Part shown: positions 1-7,890 of the stretch, in pieces | Numbering within the stretch: the stretch's first letter is position 1 | Layout: each line of letters starts with the position of its first letter | Assembly: GCF_000169155.1 (NCBI RefSeq) | Contig: NZ_AAWL01000002.1 | Location: 227,501 to 268,213 of the forward strand | DNA length: 40,713 nucleotides | DNA from: Thermosinus carboxydivorans Nor1 | Lineage (GTDB): Bacteria > Bacillota > Negativicutes > Sporomusales > Thermosinaceae | Direction of reading: 5' to 3' | The notes under the pieces: generated by a model | Told to the model about the DNA's origin: nothing | Seen by the model: the letters and a program-made list of their open reading frames with translations, nothing else | The model's database searches: none | Position numbers and translations under genes: made by a program

Positions 1-1016
1 GCCGGATATGCTAACGATGCGTTCACCCGTGATATGGTGACTTGCCCATCCTCGAGTGGCTGCCGAAGCACTTCTAAAACCTGACGCGGAAATTCGGGCA
101 ATTCATCTAAAAACAGTACGCCATGATGACTGAGTGTAACCTCTCCGGGCCGTGGAATGGTCCCCCCGCCAATCATCCCGGCGGGAGATACGGTATGATG
201 GGGGTTACGAAAAGGTCTGACCTTGATCAGCCCTCCATTGCCATTCATCAGACCGGCAACGCTATAGATTTTTGTAACCTCTAGCGCTTCCTGGTCGGAC
301 ATAGTCGGCAATATTGATGGGATGCGGCGAGCCAGCATGGTTTTACCAGAACCAGGCGGGCCTACCATGAGAATATTATGCCCACCTGCAGCAGCGATTT
401 CCAAAGCCCGTTTTGCCGCTGCCTGTCCCTGTACATCGGCAAAATCCTCGCCGGCTATAGGCGCTGGCTCCGTCGCAGGCCCTTTTGCCGCCGGTGAAAG
501 CCGTTGCTCACCTCTAATATGAGCTACAACTTGTCCCAATGTTTCGGCAGCATATACCGTCATACCGCCCGCCAGCAGCGCTTCGGCCGCGTTTTCCGGA
601 GCTACAAAAAGGTTGCATAATCCTTCTTCGCGACATTGTATGGCCATAGCCAGTAGGCCGGCAATCCCCCTCAGCCTGCCTTCAAGTGAAAGTTCGCCGA
701 TAAAGGCATATTGCTTGCAAGCCTCGATATCCAGTTGGCCGCTTGCGGCCAGAATACCCACGGCGATCGGCAAATCGAGCCCGGATCCGTCCTTCTTAAG
801 ATCAGCAGGAGCAAGATTGACCGTGATACGCCGGGCTGGAAATTCAAAACCGGCATTTTTTATCGCTGCGCGAACCCGTTCTCGCGATTCGCGTACAGCC
901 GCGTCCGGCAACCCGACAATATCGAGGCCGGGAATGCCATTGGCAATATCAACTTCGACGGTAATTACTACTCCATTTATTCCTAATGTTGTCGAACCAA
1001 AAGTTTGTGCATACAT
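1..1016 (-). CDS. comM: ComM/YifB-family Mg-chelatase-like AAA+ ATPase (3' end beyond window)
   Basis: Only the first 338 codons are present; the gene runs off the left edge. The protein begins [17 protein letters not shown], followed by the ATP-dependent-protease-like (LonC/ChlI) fold with [17 protein letters not shown]. The AAA+ domain follows, with Walker [14 protein letters not shown] near residue 220 and Walker [10 protein letters not shown] near 300, then LRQPLEDG. The family contains the branch-migration helicase ComM, which acts on recombination intermediates during natural transformation; in Firmicutes the gene usually sits next to yraN and dprA, as at this locus. It starts 14 bp after the ubiX stop, with only a weak ribosome binding site. 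The reading frame is continuous from start to window edge. Confidence 0.93.
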   Translation of the reverse strand, partial: MYAQTFGSTTLGINGVVITVEVDIANGIPGLDIVGLPDAAVRESRERVRAAIKNAGFEFPARRITVNLAPADLKKDGSGLDLPIAVGILAASGQLDIEACKQYAFIGELSLEGRLRGIAGLLAMAIQCREEGLCNLFVAPENAAEALLAGGMTVYAAETLGQVVAHIRGEQRLSPAAKGPATEPAPIAGEDFADVQGQAAAKRALEIAAAGGHNILMVGPPGSGKTMLARRIPSILPTMSDQEALEVTKIYSVAGLMNGNGGLIKVRPFRNPHHTVSPAGMIGGGTIPRPGEVTLSHHGVLFLDELPEFPRQVLEVLRQPLEDGQVTISRVNASLAYP

Positions 1017-1030
1017 TTTGGGCGCCCCCA

Positions 1031-1594
1031 CTATCGCTGCTGTCCCTGCCAGCGTTCATACAGCTGATGCTGAATATTAAGCTGATCGCAGATTTTTCCT
1101 ACCATCATATCAATAAGTGCCTGCAAATTCCGAGGACGATGATAGAAGCCTGGACATGCAGGAAGAATGCGTACCCCGATTCTAGCAAGCCTTAACATAT
1201 TTTCAAGATGAATGGCGTGGACGGGCGTTTCCCGAGGAACGAGTATTAACGGCCGGTTTTCCTTAATTGTAACGTCTGCCGCACGTGTCAGGAGGTTACC
1301 GGCAATCCCGCCAGCAATAAGTCCAAGTGTATGCATCGAACAAGGCGCAATAATCATAGCATCTGTTCTAAATGAACCACTAGCGATAGGCGCAGTAATA
1401 TCGTCCACATGATACAACTGGTGGACTAGGGACGAAACCATCTGAGCCCCGACGCCGCATTCATATTCTAAAACTTCCCAGCCGTGTTTACTGACCACGG
1501 CATGTACTTCACAACCTGTTACCTGCAGTACCTCCAGTAAACGGTAGCCGTAAACGGCACCACTTGCCCCGGTTATCCCTACTACAATGCGCAC
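1031..1594 (-). CDS. ubiX: UbiX-family flavin prenyltransferase
   Basis: 187 residues, full family length. The N-terminus [13 protein letters not shown] is the flavin-phosphate-binding segment of the UbiX/Pad1 fold. Further family motifs are [14 protein letters not shown] and [19 protein letters not shown]. The enzyme prenylates FMN with dimethylallyl phosphate to make prenyl-FMN, the cofactor of UbiD-type decarboxylases. No ubiD partner lies in the window, so the client is unknown. Translation starts at GTG with an AGGTGGG ribosome binding site 6 nt upstream. The gene is tucked between yraN and comM, which are usually adjacent; its place there is the only unusual aspect. Confidence 0.93.
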   Translation of the reverse strand: MRIVVGITGASGAVYGYRLLEVLQVTGCEVHAVVSKHGWEVLEYECGVGAQMVSSLVHQLYHVDDITAPIASGSFRTDAMIIAPCSMHTLGLIAGGIAGNLLTRAADVTIKENRPLILVPRETPVHAIHLENMLRLARIGVRILPACPGFYHRPRNLQALIDMMVGKICDQLNIQHQLYERWQGQQR

Positions 1595-1605
1595 CTCAGT
1601 CCCAC

Positions 1606-1967
1606 CTATCTACCAAAAAAGGCATTAACAATATGATGATACCGCAATTTGTTGTCTTTTCTCACAAATACTTCCAGAATATCAAACCGAAATGACATGT
1701 TGTCTCTGCCTGTCGACCTTAAATACCAGAGAGCTGTGCTGATAATTTTTGCTGTTTGCGATAATTGACTGCTTCAGCAGGAAAGCCGAACTTCTCCGAA
1801 CTCCTTGTTTTAACTTCGACAAAAACGATCGTCCCCTGCCTTTCAGCGACAATATCAATTTCTCCTATCCTGCAGCGATAATTTCGCATCAGTATTTTAT
1901 ATCCGTTTCTGGCTAGATAGTCAGCCGCCGCATTTTCTCCCATCTTCCCCATCATAATATTGTTCAC
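1606..1967 (-). CDS. yraN: YraN/UPF0102 endonuclease-like protein, interrupted by a one-base frameshift
   Basis: The open frame from GTG 1967 encodes GENAAADYLARNGYKILMRNYRCRIGEIDIV and then VFVEVKTRSS, the restriction-endonuclease-like core (GEIDIV and EVKTR hold the predicted catalytic acidic and Lys residues). It ends early at 1719 after 82 residues. The missing C-terminus continues in another frame as IISTALWYLRSTG, then FRFDILEV, with a stop at 1606. The frames meet at a run of five A (sense; plus-strand T 1746-1750). A sixth A restores a 120-residue protein, the usual family length. The function is uncertain: a nuclease-fold housekeeping protein next to rnhB and comM. The start has a GAGGAG site 9 nt upstream. 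Confidence 0.85.
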
Positions 1968-2039
1968 CAGCGTTCTCTCCTCGCGGTTTTACATCAGACC
2001 TTTATCCTAAATACTTCGGATTACAACTGCCATGTGTCT

Positions 2040-2330
2040 TTATCCTTTGCTTCCAACAAAGCGCCGATCTACCCGGTAAATATACGCTAAGACCTCGGCA
2101 ACTACTTGATACAATTCCGGGGGTATCTCCTTGTCAAGTTCCACAGCCATCAGCAGGGAAGCAAGGGCAGTATCCTTATAAACGGGAACAGCATGCTGGG
2201 CGGCAGTAGCCAAAATTTGCTCTGCTACATAACCTGAGCCTTTTGCCACCACTTTAGGCGCCTGCTGAGTTTGTTGGTCATAACGGAGCGCTATGGCTTG
2301 TTTTTGCCTCGCTTGTTCAGAATTATTCAT
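2040..2330 (-). CDS. ylqH: FlhB C-terminal domain homologue (YlqH-like export-switch protein)
   Basis: About 96 residues from ATG 2330 (MNNSEQARQKQAIALRYDQ). It matches the cytoplasmic C-terminal domain of FlhB/EscU-type export switch proteins: AIALRYD, then APKVVAKGSGYVAEQI, VPVYKDTALASLL and IPPELYQVVAEVLAYIY. The autocleavage NPTH motif and the membrane domain of true FlhB are absent, as in B. subtilis YlqH. Its start overlaps the end of the upstream gene by 8 bp (ATGAATAA), so the two are probably translationally coupled. A GGGAGG site lies 9 nt upstream. The role of these stand-alone domains is not established. Confidence 0.85.
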   Translation of the reverse strand: MNNSEQARQKQAIALRYDQQTQQAPKVVAKGSGYVAEQILATAAQHAVPVYKDTALASLLMAVELDKEIPPELYQVVAEVLAYIYRVDRRFVGSKG

Positions 2331-3198
2331 TCCCGCTTTCCTCCCGCCCGCCAATCCGTGTCTTTTTGGCAATCACCACAATATTTGATAAAACAATATG
2401 CTTTTGTGCTACACCCGCGCGAATTTCCGGCACAAATTCCTTAAACGTTTCCGCGGCTTCTAGAGTAGGAAATTCCACCTTGAGCTCTATTAGTCCCTTG
2501 TCATACAACCTGAAGAGAACGGTCACTATCCCCAAATGTTCAGTGGCCATACTAACCCGTAACCAGGTTTCATAGTGAGATAATGAATCCGTGCGTTGTT
2601 TCTGCTGCTCGTGGTAAATGTGGATATGTACAGGATAAGCTTTTGTTGCTCCATTGAAGAAAAGTGGCAAAGTAAATTCTAGTACCAGCCGGTCCGGGTC
2701 GCTTGCCCGACCGGCAATAAACCGCGGCTGAAGGGATGTGGCTAGTCGTCGTAGCGTGCGCGCAGCTTCTTGTTCTACTTCCGTCCGCACCAAGGTCTTC
2801 GCCCCTACCGCGGGCATCGCTTGTTCTTCGCCGGAAATAGCTTTCCATTTTTGTTCCACGGCCGCAGCCAATGCCAACATCTTATTGGCCATTTCGCGCT
2901 GACCTTGTATGACTTTTGCCAGCCCTTGCTGAAGCGTACCAGTACTCTGGCGGTGTTCCCGCAGAAGTATTGCCGCCTGCTCACGAATTTCGGGCGGTAA
3001 ACACAGCAGTAGCTCCTGTTGTTTCATGACAGCATGGCCAAGCTCATCTAGCAGCAGCTTTAGCGTCTGACCAATGACTAGTTCATCCTCCAGGTTTCCC
3101 GGTTGACTTGCTCCCTGAGCAGTATTCTGGCGAAGACAGACGCCGTTGGAAAATATTGGGAGAGTAGTGCCTTTCGCGATTGAATTATCAATCTTCAC
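2323..3198 (-). CDS. FliK-like (YlqG-like) protein of unknown function
   Basis: 291 residues from GTG 3198, which overlaps the rnhB stop in a GTGA motif and has GGGAGG 6 nt upstream. The N-terminal half is polar, with little recognisable content beyond a Gln/Glu-rich probably helical stretch around residues 60-140. The C-terminal 130 residues (LVLEFTLPLFFNG, HIYHE, WLRVSMATEHLGIVTVLFRL, LIELKVEFP) look like the beta-rich C-terminal domain of flagellar hook-length control proteins. Position between rnhB and ylqH equals that of B. subtilis ylqG. Pairing a FliK-like C-terminus with a FlhB-like C-terminus mirrors the known FliK-FlhB interaction. Function is inference only. Confidence 0.7.
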   Translation of the reverse strand: MKIDNSIAKGTTLPIFSNGVCLRQNTAQGASQPGNLEDELVIGQTLKLLLDELGHAVMKQQELLLCLPPEIREQAAILLREHRQSTGTLQQGLAKVIQGQREMANKMLALAAAVEQKWKAISGEEQAMPAVGAKTLVRTEVEQEAARTLRRLATSLQPRFIAGRASDPDRLVLEFTLPLFFNGATKAYPVHIHIYHEQQKQRTDSLSHYETWLRVSMATEHLGIVTVLFRLYDKGLIELKVEFPTLEAAETFKEFVPEIRAGVAQKHIVLSNIVVIAKKTRIGGREESGNE

Positions 3199-3977
3199 CC
3201 TAAGCCTCCCCATGATTTGATTGGCTCGAAGCTGCGGCGGTGAATGGGGCAAGGCCCGAGCCGCCGCAATGCCGCCAAATGCTCTGGCGTGGCATATCCT
3301 TTGTGTTTGGCAAAACCATACCCCGGATATAAAACATCCATCTCGTCCATGTACCGGTCCCGCACTACTTTTGCTACAATCGAAGCAGCGGCTATAGAAG
3401 CGCTTAAAGCATCGCCGTTAATAATTGACATATGAGGCAGCACGATCTTACGAAGCGGCATAGCATCAATTAGTGCCACTTGGGGCTTTGGACTTAAGTT
3501 CTCCAGCACACGATACATCCCTTGTAAAGTTGCCTGGTAAATATTCATGCTATCTATTTGGCATACAGGAATTACAACATGGTTTACCGCCACGGCGGTG
3601 CCAATAATTTTCTCGTATAGCAGACTCCGCTGGTGCGGCGATAGCTTTTTTGAATCATTGAGCATCGGTAAATGCTGCCGCTTTGGCAAAATTACCGCGG
3701 CGACGACGACCGGCCCAGCCAAAGGCCCCCTGCCGGCTTCGTCGACCCCGGCAATTAAATCCAACCCTTGTTCGTAAAAAACGCTCTCATATAAATAAAG
3801 ACTTTGCACCCGTTCATATTCTCGCGCCCGTTCTTCCTGACGTTTGCGCCATTTAGCAAGTAACCGGGCCACCGCAATGCGATCGTCAGACTGCAGCGCT
3901 GCCAGCAATTCAGGCGATACATTATCCTTTTCCAACATCCTCGCAATCTGTGGTATGGTCATGTGGCTACTCGCCAA
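3195..3977 (-). CDS. rnhB: Ribonuclease HII
   Basis: RNase HII cleaves the RNA strand of RNA-DNA hybrids and removes single ribonucleotides from DNA. The catalytic signature DLIAGVDEAGRGPLAGPVV is present, with further family blocks LNDSKKLS, VALIDAMPL, SIAAASIVAKVVRD and YGFAKHKGYATPEHL. There is an N-terminal extension of about 70 residues, as in Bacillus RNase HII, which helps substrate binding. I chose TTG 3977 because GGAGGAG sits exactly 6 nt upstream; the ATG at 3992 has no site. The stop overlaps the next gene by 4 bp. Confidence 0.95.
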   Translation of the reverse strand: MASSHMTIPQIARMLEKDNVSPELLAALQSDDRIAVARLLAKWRKRQEERAREYERVQSLYLYESVFYEQGLDLIAGVDEAGRGPLAGPVVVAAVILPKRQHLPMLNDSKKLSPHQRSLLYEKIIGTAVAVNHVVIPVCQIDSMNIYQATLQGMYRVLENLSPKPQVALIDAMPLRKIVLPHMSIINGDALSASIAAASIVAKVVRDRYMDEMDVLYPGYGFAKHKGYATPEHLAALRRLGPCPIHRRSFEPIKSWGGLG

Positions 3978-4050
3978 AACATTCTCCTCCATTTGTCATA
4001 GTCCTTTTTTTTATTCTTGCTTTACAGGAAAAACCCTTCCAGACAGTCGA

Positions 4051-4080
4051 AAACCGGTACGCTGAATTGCATACCGGTTT
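4051..4080 (-). terminator. Inverted repeat between rbgA and rnhB (possible weak terminator)
   Basis: Perfect 9-bp arms, AAACCGGTA and TACCGGTTT, with a 12-nt loop. They lie in the 128-bp gap after the rbgA stop, about the only sizeable gap in this gene string. On the minus strand only four T follow, so termination would be partial. It could equally be an mRNA-stabilising hairpin. Confidence 0.4.
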
Positions 4081-4105
4081 CATGCTTAAAGTTGATTTTA
4101 TTTTG

Positions 4106-4969
4106 TTACATATTCTTAGCCGCTGGTGGATAATCCAACGTAAAAGGCCCCAACTTACCAGTACGAAACTCTGTCAAAATAATACGGCGCACTTTTTCAT
4201 GATCTACGATACCACCCGCCCGCAGACACCCTCGCTTACTGCCGATTAAGTCAAGCAGAGCGGCTGCATCTTCCGGCAGTGGCGGCGAAAGTTTAAAGCG
4301 CTCCACCAGCCGCTCGGTATAACAAGATCGCAGCATATGTAGCAGCTTGGTCGCAACCGCTTCCACGTCGTATACGTCTTCATGGATCGCGCCGGTTATA
4401 GCCAGTTTGAATGCTACTTCTTGATCATCAAACTTCGGCCATAAGACACCCGGAGTATCTAGAAGTTCGAGATTCTTTCCGATTTTAATCCATTGTTGCC
4501 CCCGTGTGACGCCCGGTCTATCGCCTGTGCGCACAACAGCTGCACCCAACAATCGATTAATTAACGACGACTTTCCTACATTGGGAATGCCTAAGATTAT
4601 GGCCCGAACCGTCCTGCCTTGGATCCCCTTGGCTTCCAGCGCTTTCAATTTGGGTCGAACCGCCGTCTCCACCTGGACTATAAGTGTTTTTACCCCTTTA
4701 CCGCTGACCGCTTCCAGCGGTACGGCGGCAAGCCCTTGCCGCCGGTATTCAGCTATCCATCGCTCCGTCCACTGGGGTTCGGCAAGGTCAGCCTTATTGA
4801 GAGCAATCACCCGTGGCTTGTTTCCCACTAATTCATGAATGACCGGATTGGCACTGCTAAGTGGTATCCTGGCATCAAGCAGTTCAATGACAACGTCAAC
4901 AAGTTTTAAATGCTCTCGAATCATCTTATAGGCTTTTGCCATATGGCCAGGGAACCAATGGATATGCAT
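4106..4969 (-). CDS. rbgA: Ribosome biogenesis GTPase RbgA (YlqF)
   Basis: 287 residues from ATG 4969 (MHIHWFPGHMAKA), preceded by AAGGA; the longer GTG start at 4999 has no site. It is a circularly permuted GTPase: G4 (NKADL) precedes G1 (GIPNVGKSSLIN) and G3 (DTPG). The C-terminal helical domain follows (LLDLIGSKRGCLRAGG, KVRRIILTEFRTGKLGPFTL). RbgA acts late in 50S assembly, binding the 45S intermediate. It belongs to the rplS-lepB-rbgA-rnhB order known from Bacillus. Confidence 0.96.
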   Translation of the reverse strand: MHIHWFPGHMAKAYKMIREHLKLVDVVIELLDARIPLSSANPVIHELVGNKPRVIALNKADLAEPQWTERWIAEYRRQGLAAVPLEAVSGKGVKTLIVQVETAVRPKLKALEAKGIQGRTVRAIILGIPNVGKSSLINRLLGAAVVRTGDRPGVTRGQQWIKIGKNLELLDTPGVLWPKFDDQEVAFKLAITGAIHEDVYDVEAVATKLLHMLRSCYTERLVERFKLSPPLPEDAAALLDLIGSKRGCLRAGGIVDHEKVRRIILTEFRTGKLGPFTLDYPPAAKNM

Positions 4970-5017
4970 CAAACACCCGTCCTTATCTTCACTCGACACT
5001 TTAAGTTTATTTTATGT

Positions 5018-5545
5018 TTACGGCAAGGTTTTTATGTGGTCAAGGGGCCAAAAAACCATGACTGCCTTACCTTTTATCAAATGTAAAGGTACAAAACCTA
5101 CGTCGCGAAACCGGCTATCCTCGGAATTGTTGCGATTATCACCCATAACAAACACATGTCCCGCCGGTACAGTGGAAAGCGGATAGGAACCCCGGGTTTT
5201 TTCCAGTATATATGGCTCTTGCATCAATTGACCGTTCACGAAGACACGTCCGTCCTGAATTTCAATCGTGTCCCCCCCCACGGCAATAACCCGCTTGATA
5301 AAGTCCCGGCTGGGATCACGAGGGTAGCGAAAAACAATAATTTCCCCTTTTTCCGGTTCCTTAAAACGATAAATAAATTTATTGACTACTAGCCGTTCGC
5401 TGTTCACCAATGTGGGCCGCATAGAAGGCCCTTCTACCATATATAGTTCGACAATAAAGGTGCGAATAAAAAAGGCCAGTGCCACAGCTACAACGATTGA
5501 TATAACCCAATCCTTAATTTCTTCGCCAAGACTCGTGCTGCTCAA
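5018..5545 (-). CDS. lepB: Type I signal peptidase
   Basis: 175 residues. One N-terminal membrane helix (VISIVVAVALAFFIRTF) is followed by the catalytic serine in VEGPSMRPTL and the catalytic lysine in RDFIKRVIAVGGD. The later family block GHVFVMGDNRNNSEDSR (box D/E) is also intact. It removes signal peptides from exported proteins at the outer face of the cytoplasmic membrane. The start is TTG 5545, with AAGGGGGG 6 nt upstream. It lies between rplS and rbgA, downstream of a hairpin that probably reduces transcription entering from rplS. Confidence 0.95.
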   Translation of the reverse strand: MSSTSLGEEIKDWVISIVVAVALAFFIRTFIVELYMVEGPSMRPTLVNSERLVVNKFIYRFKEPEKGEIIVFRYPRDPSRDFIKRVIAVGGDTIEIQDGRVFVNGQLMQEPYILEKTRGSYPLSTVPAGHVFVMGDNRNNSEDSRFRDVGFVPLHLIKGKAVMVFWPLDHIKTLP

Positions 5546-5574
5546 AGTGAGCCCCCCCTTACCGCATGAAGAAA

Positions 5575-5595
5575 AGGGACTGAAAATCAGTCCCT
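5575..5595 (-). terminator. Hairpin terminator after rplS
   Basis: Stem arms AGGGACTGA and TCAGTCCCT (9 bp), 3-nt loop, 6 nt past the rplS stop. On the minus strand TTTTC follows, a short T-tract. It is probably a partial terminator that gives rplS more transcript than the downstream lepB-rbgA genes, which show no separate promoter. Confidence 0.6.
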
Positions 5596-5601
5596 ATTAC
5601 T

Positions 5602-5952
5602 TTATTTACCTGTACGCTTTTCTTTAATCCGAGCCGCTTTACCGGTAAGGTTGCGCAAATAGTAGAGTTTAGCCCGCCGTACCACACCTCTGCGAACCAC
5701 TTCGATTTTCTCGATGCGCGGGGAATGAACGGGGAAAGTGCGTTCTACACCAACTCCGTAAGTAACCCGCCTTACCGTAAAAGTTTCCCTCACCCCGCCG
5801 CTTTTGCGGTTAATAACAATGCCTTCAAAGACTTGGATACGTTCACGGTTGCCTTCCACAACCTTTACATGGACGCGAACGGTATCCCCAGGGCGGAAAT
5901 CAGGAATATCTTGCCGCAGTTGCTCTTGTTCCAAAATCTTAATAATGTCCAT
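5602..5952 (-). CDS. rplS: 50S ribosomal protein L19
   Basis: 116 residues, the normal size. Conserved blocks are [50 protein letters not shown] and [24 protein letters not shown]19 sits at the 30S-50S interface. The gene has a strong AAGGAGG site and its own promoter, placed inside the end of the preceding methyltransferase gene, with a structured leader between. Synthesis can therefore be set apart from the trmD group. Confidence 0.98.
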   Translation of the reverse strand: MDIIKILEQEQLRQDIPDFRPGDTVRVHVKVVEGNRERIQVFEGIVINRKSGGVRETFTVRRVTYGVGVERTFPVHSPRIEKIEVVRRGVVRRAKLYYLRNLTGKAARIKEKRTGK

Positions 5953-6016
5953 TATTTGTGTTCCTCCTTATACTAGACGTTCATGCTGGTTGGGCAGAGG
6001 ACCGTCTGTTTACACG
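5953..6016 (-). promoter_or_regulatory. Probable L19 leader (autoregulatory 5' UTR)
   Basis: The 64-nt leader between the predicted start of transcription and rplS contains paired arms AGACG (plus 6003-6007) and CGTCT (5975-5979). They enclose the sequence TCCTCTGCCCAACCAGCATG. The second arm lies just before the ribosome binding site. Firmicute L19 mRNAs are known to carry a structured leader thought to be bound by the protein. The assignment rests on position and the hairpin, not on a covariance-model match. Confidence 0.5.
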
Positions 6017-6022
6017 CCAAAA

Positions 6023-6051
6023 ATTATATCATAAGCTTATGGGAAACTCAA
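6023..6051 (-). promoter_or_regulatory. Sigma-A promoter for rplS
   Basis: TTGAGT and TATAAT separated by 17 nt on the minus strand, overlapping the last codons of the RNA methyltransferase gene. Initiation is expected near 6016. Confidence 0.75.
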
Positions 6052-6638
6052 GAAAGACTTTCGCCTGACCACCATGTCTCCCCTAGCAAACGATCAAGAA
6101 TAATCGCCGCTGCCGCGCGGACGGATAAGTGATTGTAGTCGCATGAGCCATAAATCGGCTCCAAGATATAATAATCAAACTGTTCCATCACTTCTTTTTG
6201 TATTCCCCATCCCGTGCCAAATAAGAGCAGGCACGGGCGGCCGCCTTCGTGAATACGGCGGCGTAATTCCCAATAGGAAATAGTATTCGGGTACTTGCGC
6301 GCATCGGTGGTGACAATAAAAGGCGGTTTCCCTTCCCGCTCGGCAATCAGGCGAGCGGCTTCCTCAATAGAAGTTATTGTTTCGACAACACGAAAAGCCT
6401 CGCGCCGGTCAGGATTATACTCCCCGCCATAGCCTTCCTGCCAATAATTTAGAATTTCCTTAGCCAGCGCTAGTTGGTTCTCAAGAGGATGAATAATAAA
6501 ATACTGTTTTATGCTATAAGTACGGGCAGTACGGGCTATATCATGAATGTCAAAATTGGTAATTGCCGTAGTGATTACTTCGCTACGCTTATTATAAACA
6601 GGGTAATGGACTAATCCTACATAAACAGCGGTTTTCAT
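6048..6638 (-). CDS. SPOUT-class SAM-dependent RNA methyltransferase (TM1570-like)
   Basis: 196 residues. The sequence (VYVGLVHYPVYNKRSEVITTAITNFD cut by motif; FDIHDIARTARTY; PFIVTTDARKYPNTISY; LLFGTGWGIQKE; YIEPIYGS-like ILEPIYGSCDYNHLSVRAAAAI) fits the Methyltrn_RNA_4 family. GTGWG and NHLSVRAA correspond to the SAM-binding trefoil knot of SPOUT enzymes. The substrate RNA is unknown. It begins 3 bp after the trmD stop (TAATATATG), with a poor ribosome binding site, so coupling to trmD is likely. I recall that some Thermotogales carry the same domain fused to TrmD. Confidence 0.8.
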   Translation of the reverse strand: MKTAVYVGLVHYPVYNKRSEVITTAITNFDIHDIARTARTYSIKQYFIIHPLENQLALAKEILNYWQEGYGGEYNPDRREAFRVVETITSIEEAARLIAEREGKPPFIVTTDARKYPNTISYWELRRRIHEGGRPCLLLFGTGWGIQKEVMEQFDYYILEPIYGSCDYNHLSVRAAAAIILDRLLGETWWSGESLS

Positions 6639-6641
6639 ATA

Positions 6642-7388
6642 TTAGCACCCGCTTTGTTCCCGTTTTATCTCGGCTAACAACTTGGCATCCTCTTCGCTTA
6701 GGACGCAGGATGCCAATAAATCCGGACGCCGCTCCAAGGTTCTTTTTAAGGACTGTTTACGCCGCCATCGTTCAATTTTGGCATGATCGCCAGAGAGCAA
6801 AACTTCCGGAACCTCCCAGCCGTTAAACTCACGCGGACGAGTATACTGCGGGTATTCCAGCAGCCCACTATAGAATGAGTCATGTACAGCAGCGTCGCTT
6901 GCCCCCAAAACACCGGGAATCATCCGTGCTACCGCGTCGGTAACCACCATCGCCGGCAGTTCTCCGCCTGTCAGCACATAATCCCCAATAGATACGGCTT
7001 CGTCAACAACATATTGCCGAATACGTTCATCAACGCCCTCATAATGGCCACAGACTAAAATCAAATGGTCATAAGCCGCCAGTTCCCGCGCCTTATGTTG
7101 GGTAAAGACCTCTCCCCCGGGGCACATAAGAATAATGCGCCGCTTGTTCGACTCCACCGCTGTTTTAGCGCTCTCCACCGCCCGGTATAGTGGTTCCGGT
7201 TTCATCACCATCCCCGAACCGCCGCCAAAGGGATAGTCGTCCACAATACGGTGTTTATCATAGGCAAAGTCGCGGGGGTTGATGATATTAACGATTAAGA
7301 GACCTGCTTCACGGGCACGCTTGATAATGCTATGTCCAAAAGGCCCGTCAAACATTTCGGGAAACAGCGAGATGATGTCAATACGCAT
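6642..7388 (-). CDS. trmD: tRNA (guanine-N1-)-methyltransferase, position 37
   Basis: 248 residues, full length. Family signatures are [13 protein letters not shown], the knot region [12 protein letters not shown], then [15 protein letters not shown], and the C-terminal domain with [21 protein letters not shown]. TrmD methylates G37 of tRNAs with a G at position 36, preventing +1 frameshifting. It starts 3 bp after the rimM stop and is followed 3 bp later by a second methyltransferase gene. Confidence 0.98.
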   Translation of the reverse strand: MRIDIISLFPEMFDGPFGHSIIKRAREAGLLIVNIINPRDFAYDKHRIVDDYPFGGGSGMVMKPEPLYRAVESAKTAVESNKRRIILMCPGGEVFTQHKARELAAYDHLILVCGHYEGVDERIRQYVVDEAVSIGDYVLTGGELPAMVVTDAVARMIPGVLGASDAAVHDSFYSGLLEYPQYTRPREFNGWEVPEVLLSGDHAKIERWRRKQSLKRTLERRPDLLASCVLSEEDAKLLAEIKREQSGC

Positions 7389-7391
7389 ATG

Positions 7392-7889
7392 TTATTCCCA
7401 TTCTTCCTGCGGTTTAATTACCATCCGACCTTGGGCGAGGTCGATTTCTTTCACTACTTCTTTAATGGCAGGAATAAGTAAAGGACGGTCGCAGTCCTCA
7501 ACGACATAGACGTCATTACTACCGGTCTGCATTACGTCGGTCACTTTGCCGAGGTATGCGCCATCAATGTCGTAAACCTTAAGACCGATAATTTCAAAAA
7601 TATAATAATGTCCTTCCGGCAAAGGCACCAAGTCTTTACGTGGAACTTTTACCAGTTTACCGCGTAAATTCTCCACAGCATTACGGTCCTGAAGTCCTTT
7701 AAACTTCAGTAGTATAAACTGTTTGTGCTGTCTAGCGCTTTCAACGCTCAAACGAGTGCCGTCATCGAAATAAGCCGTTTTCAGTTGTTGAAAACGTTCA
7801 GGGAAATCGGTAAGCGGTATAATACGAACGTCACCCCGCACACCGTGCGGGGCAACGATCTTACCAATAGCTACAAGATCTTCAGGCAT
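7392..7889 (-). CDS. rimM: 16S rRNA processing protein RimM
   Basis: 165 residues from ATG 7889 (MPEDLVAIGKIVAPHGVRGD). RimM N-terminal block IGKIVAPHGVRGDVRI and the PRC-barrel-like C-terminus (YIFEIIGLKVYD, VMQTGSNDVYVVED, LLIPAIKEVVKEID) are both present. It helps mature the head of the 30S subunit through ribosomal protein S19. As sequenced, an open frame extends upstream into ylqD. I treat this as an artefact of two insertions, because the expected ylqD stop (TAA, 7891-7893) sits 1 bp before this ATG. Confidence 0.95.
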   Translation of the reverse strand: MPEDLVAIGKIVAPHGVRGDVRIIPLTDFPERFQQLKTAYFDDGTRLSVESARQHKQFILLKFKGLQDRNAVENLRGKLVKVPRKDLVPLPEGHYYIFEIIGLKVYDIDGAYLGKVTDVMQTGSNDVYVVEDCDRPLLIPAIKEVVKEIDLAQGRMVIKPQEEWE

Positions 7890-7890
7890 A

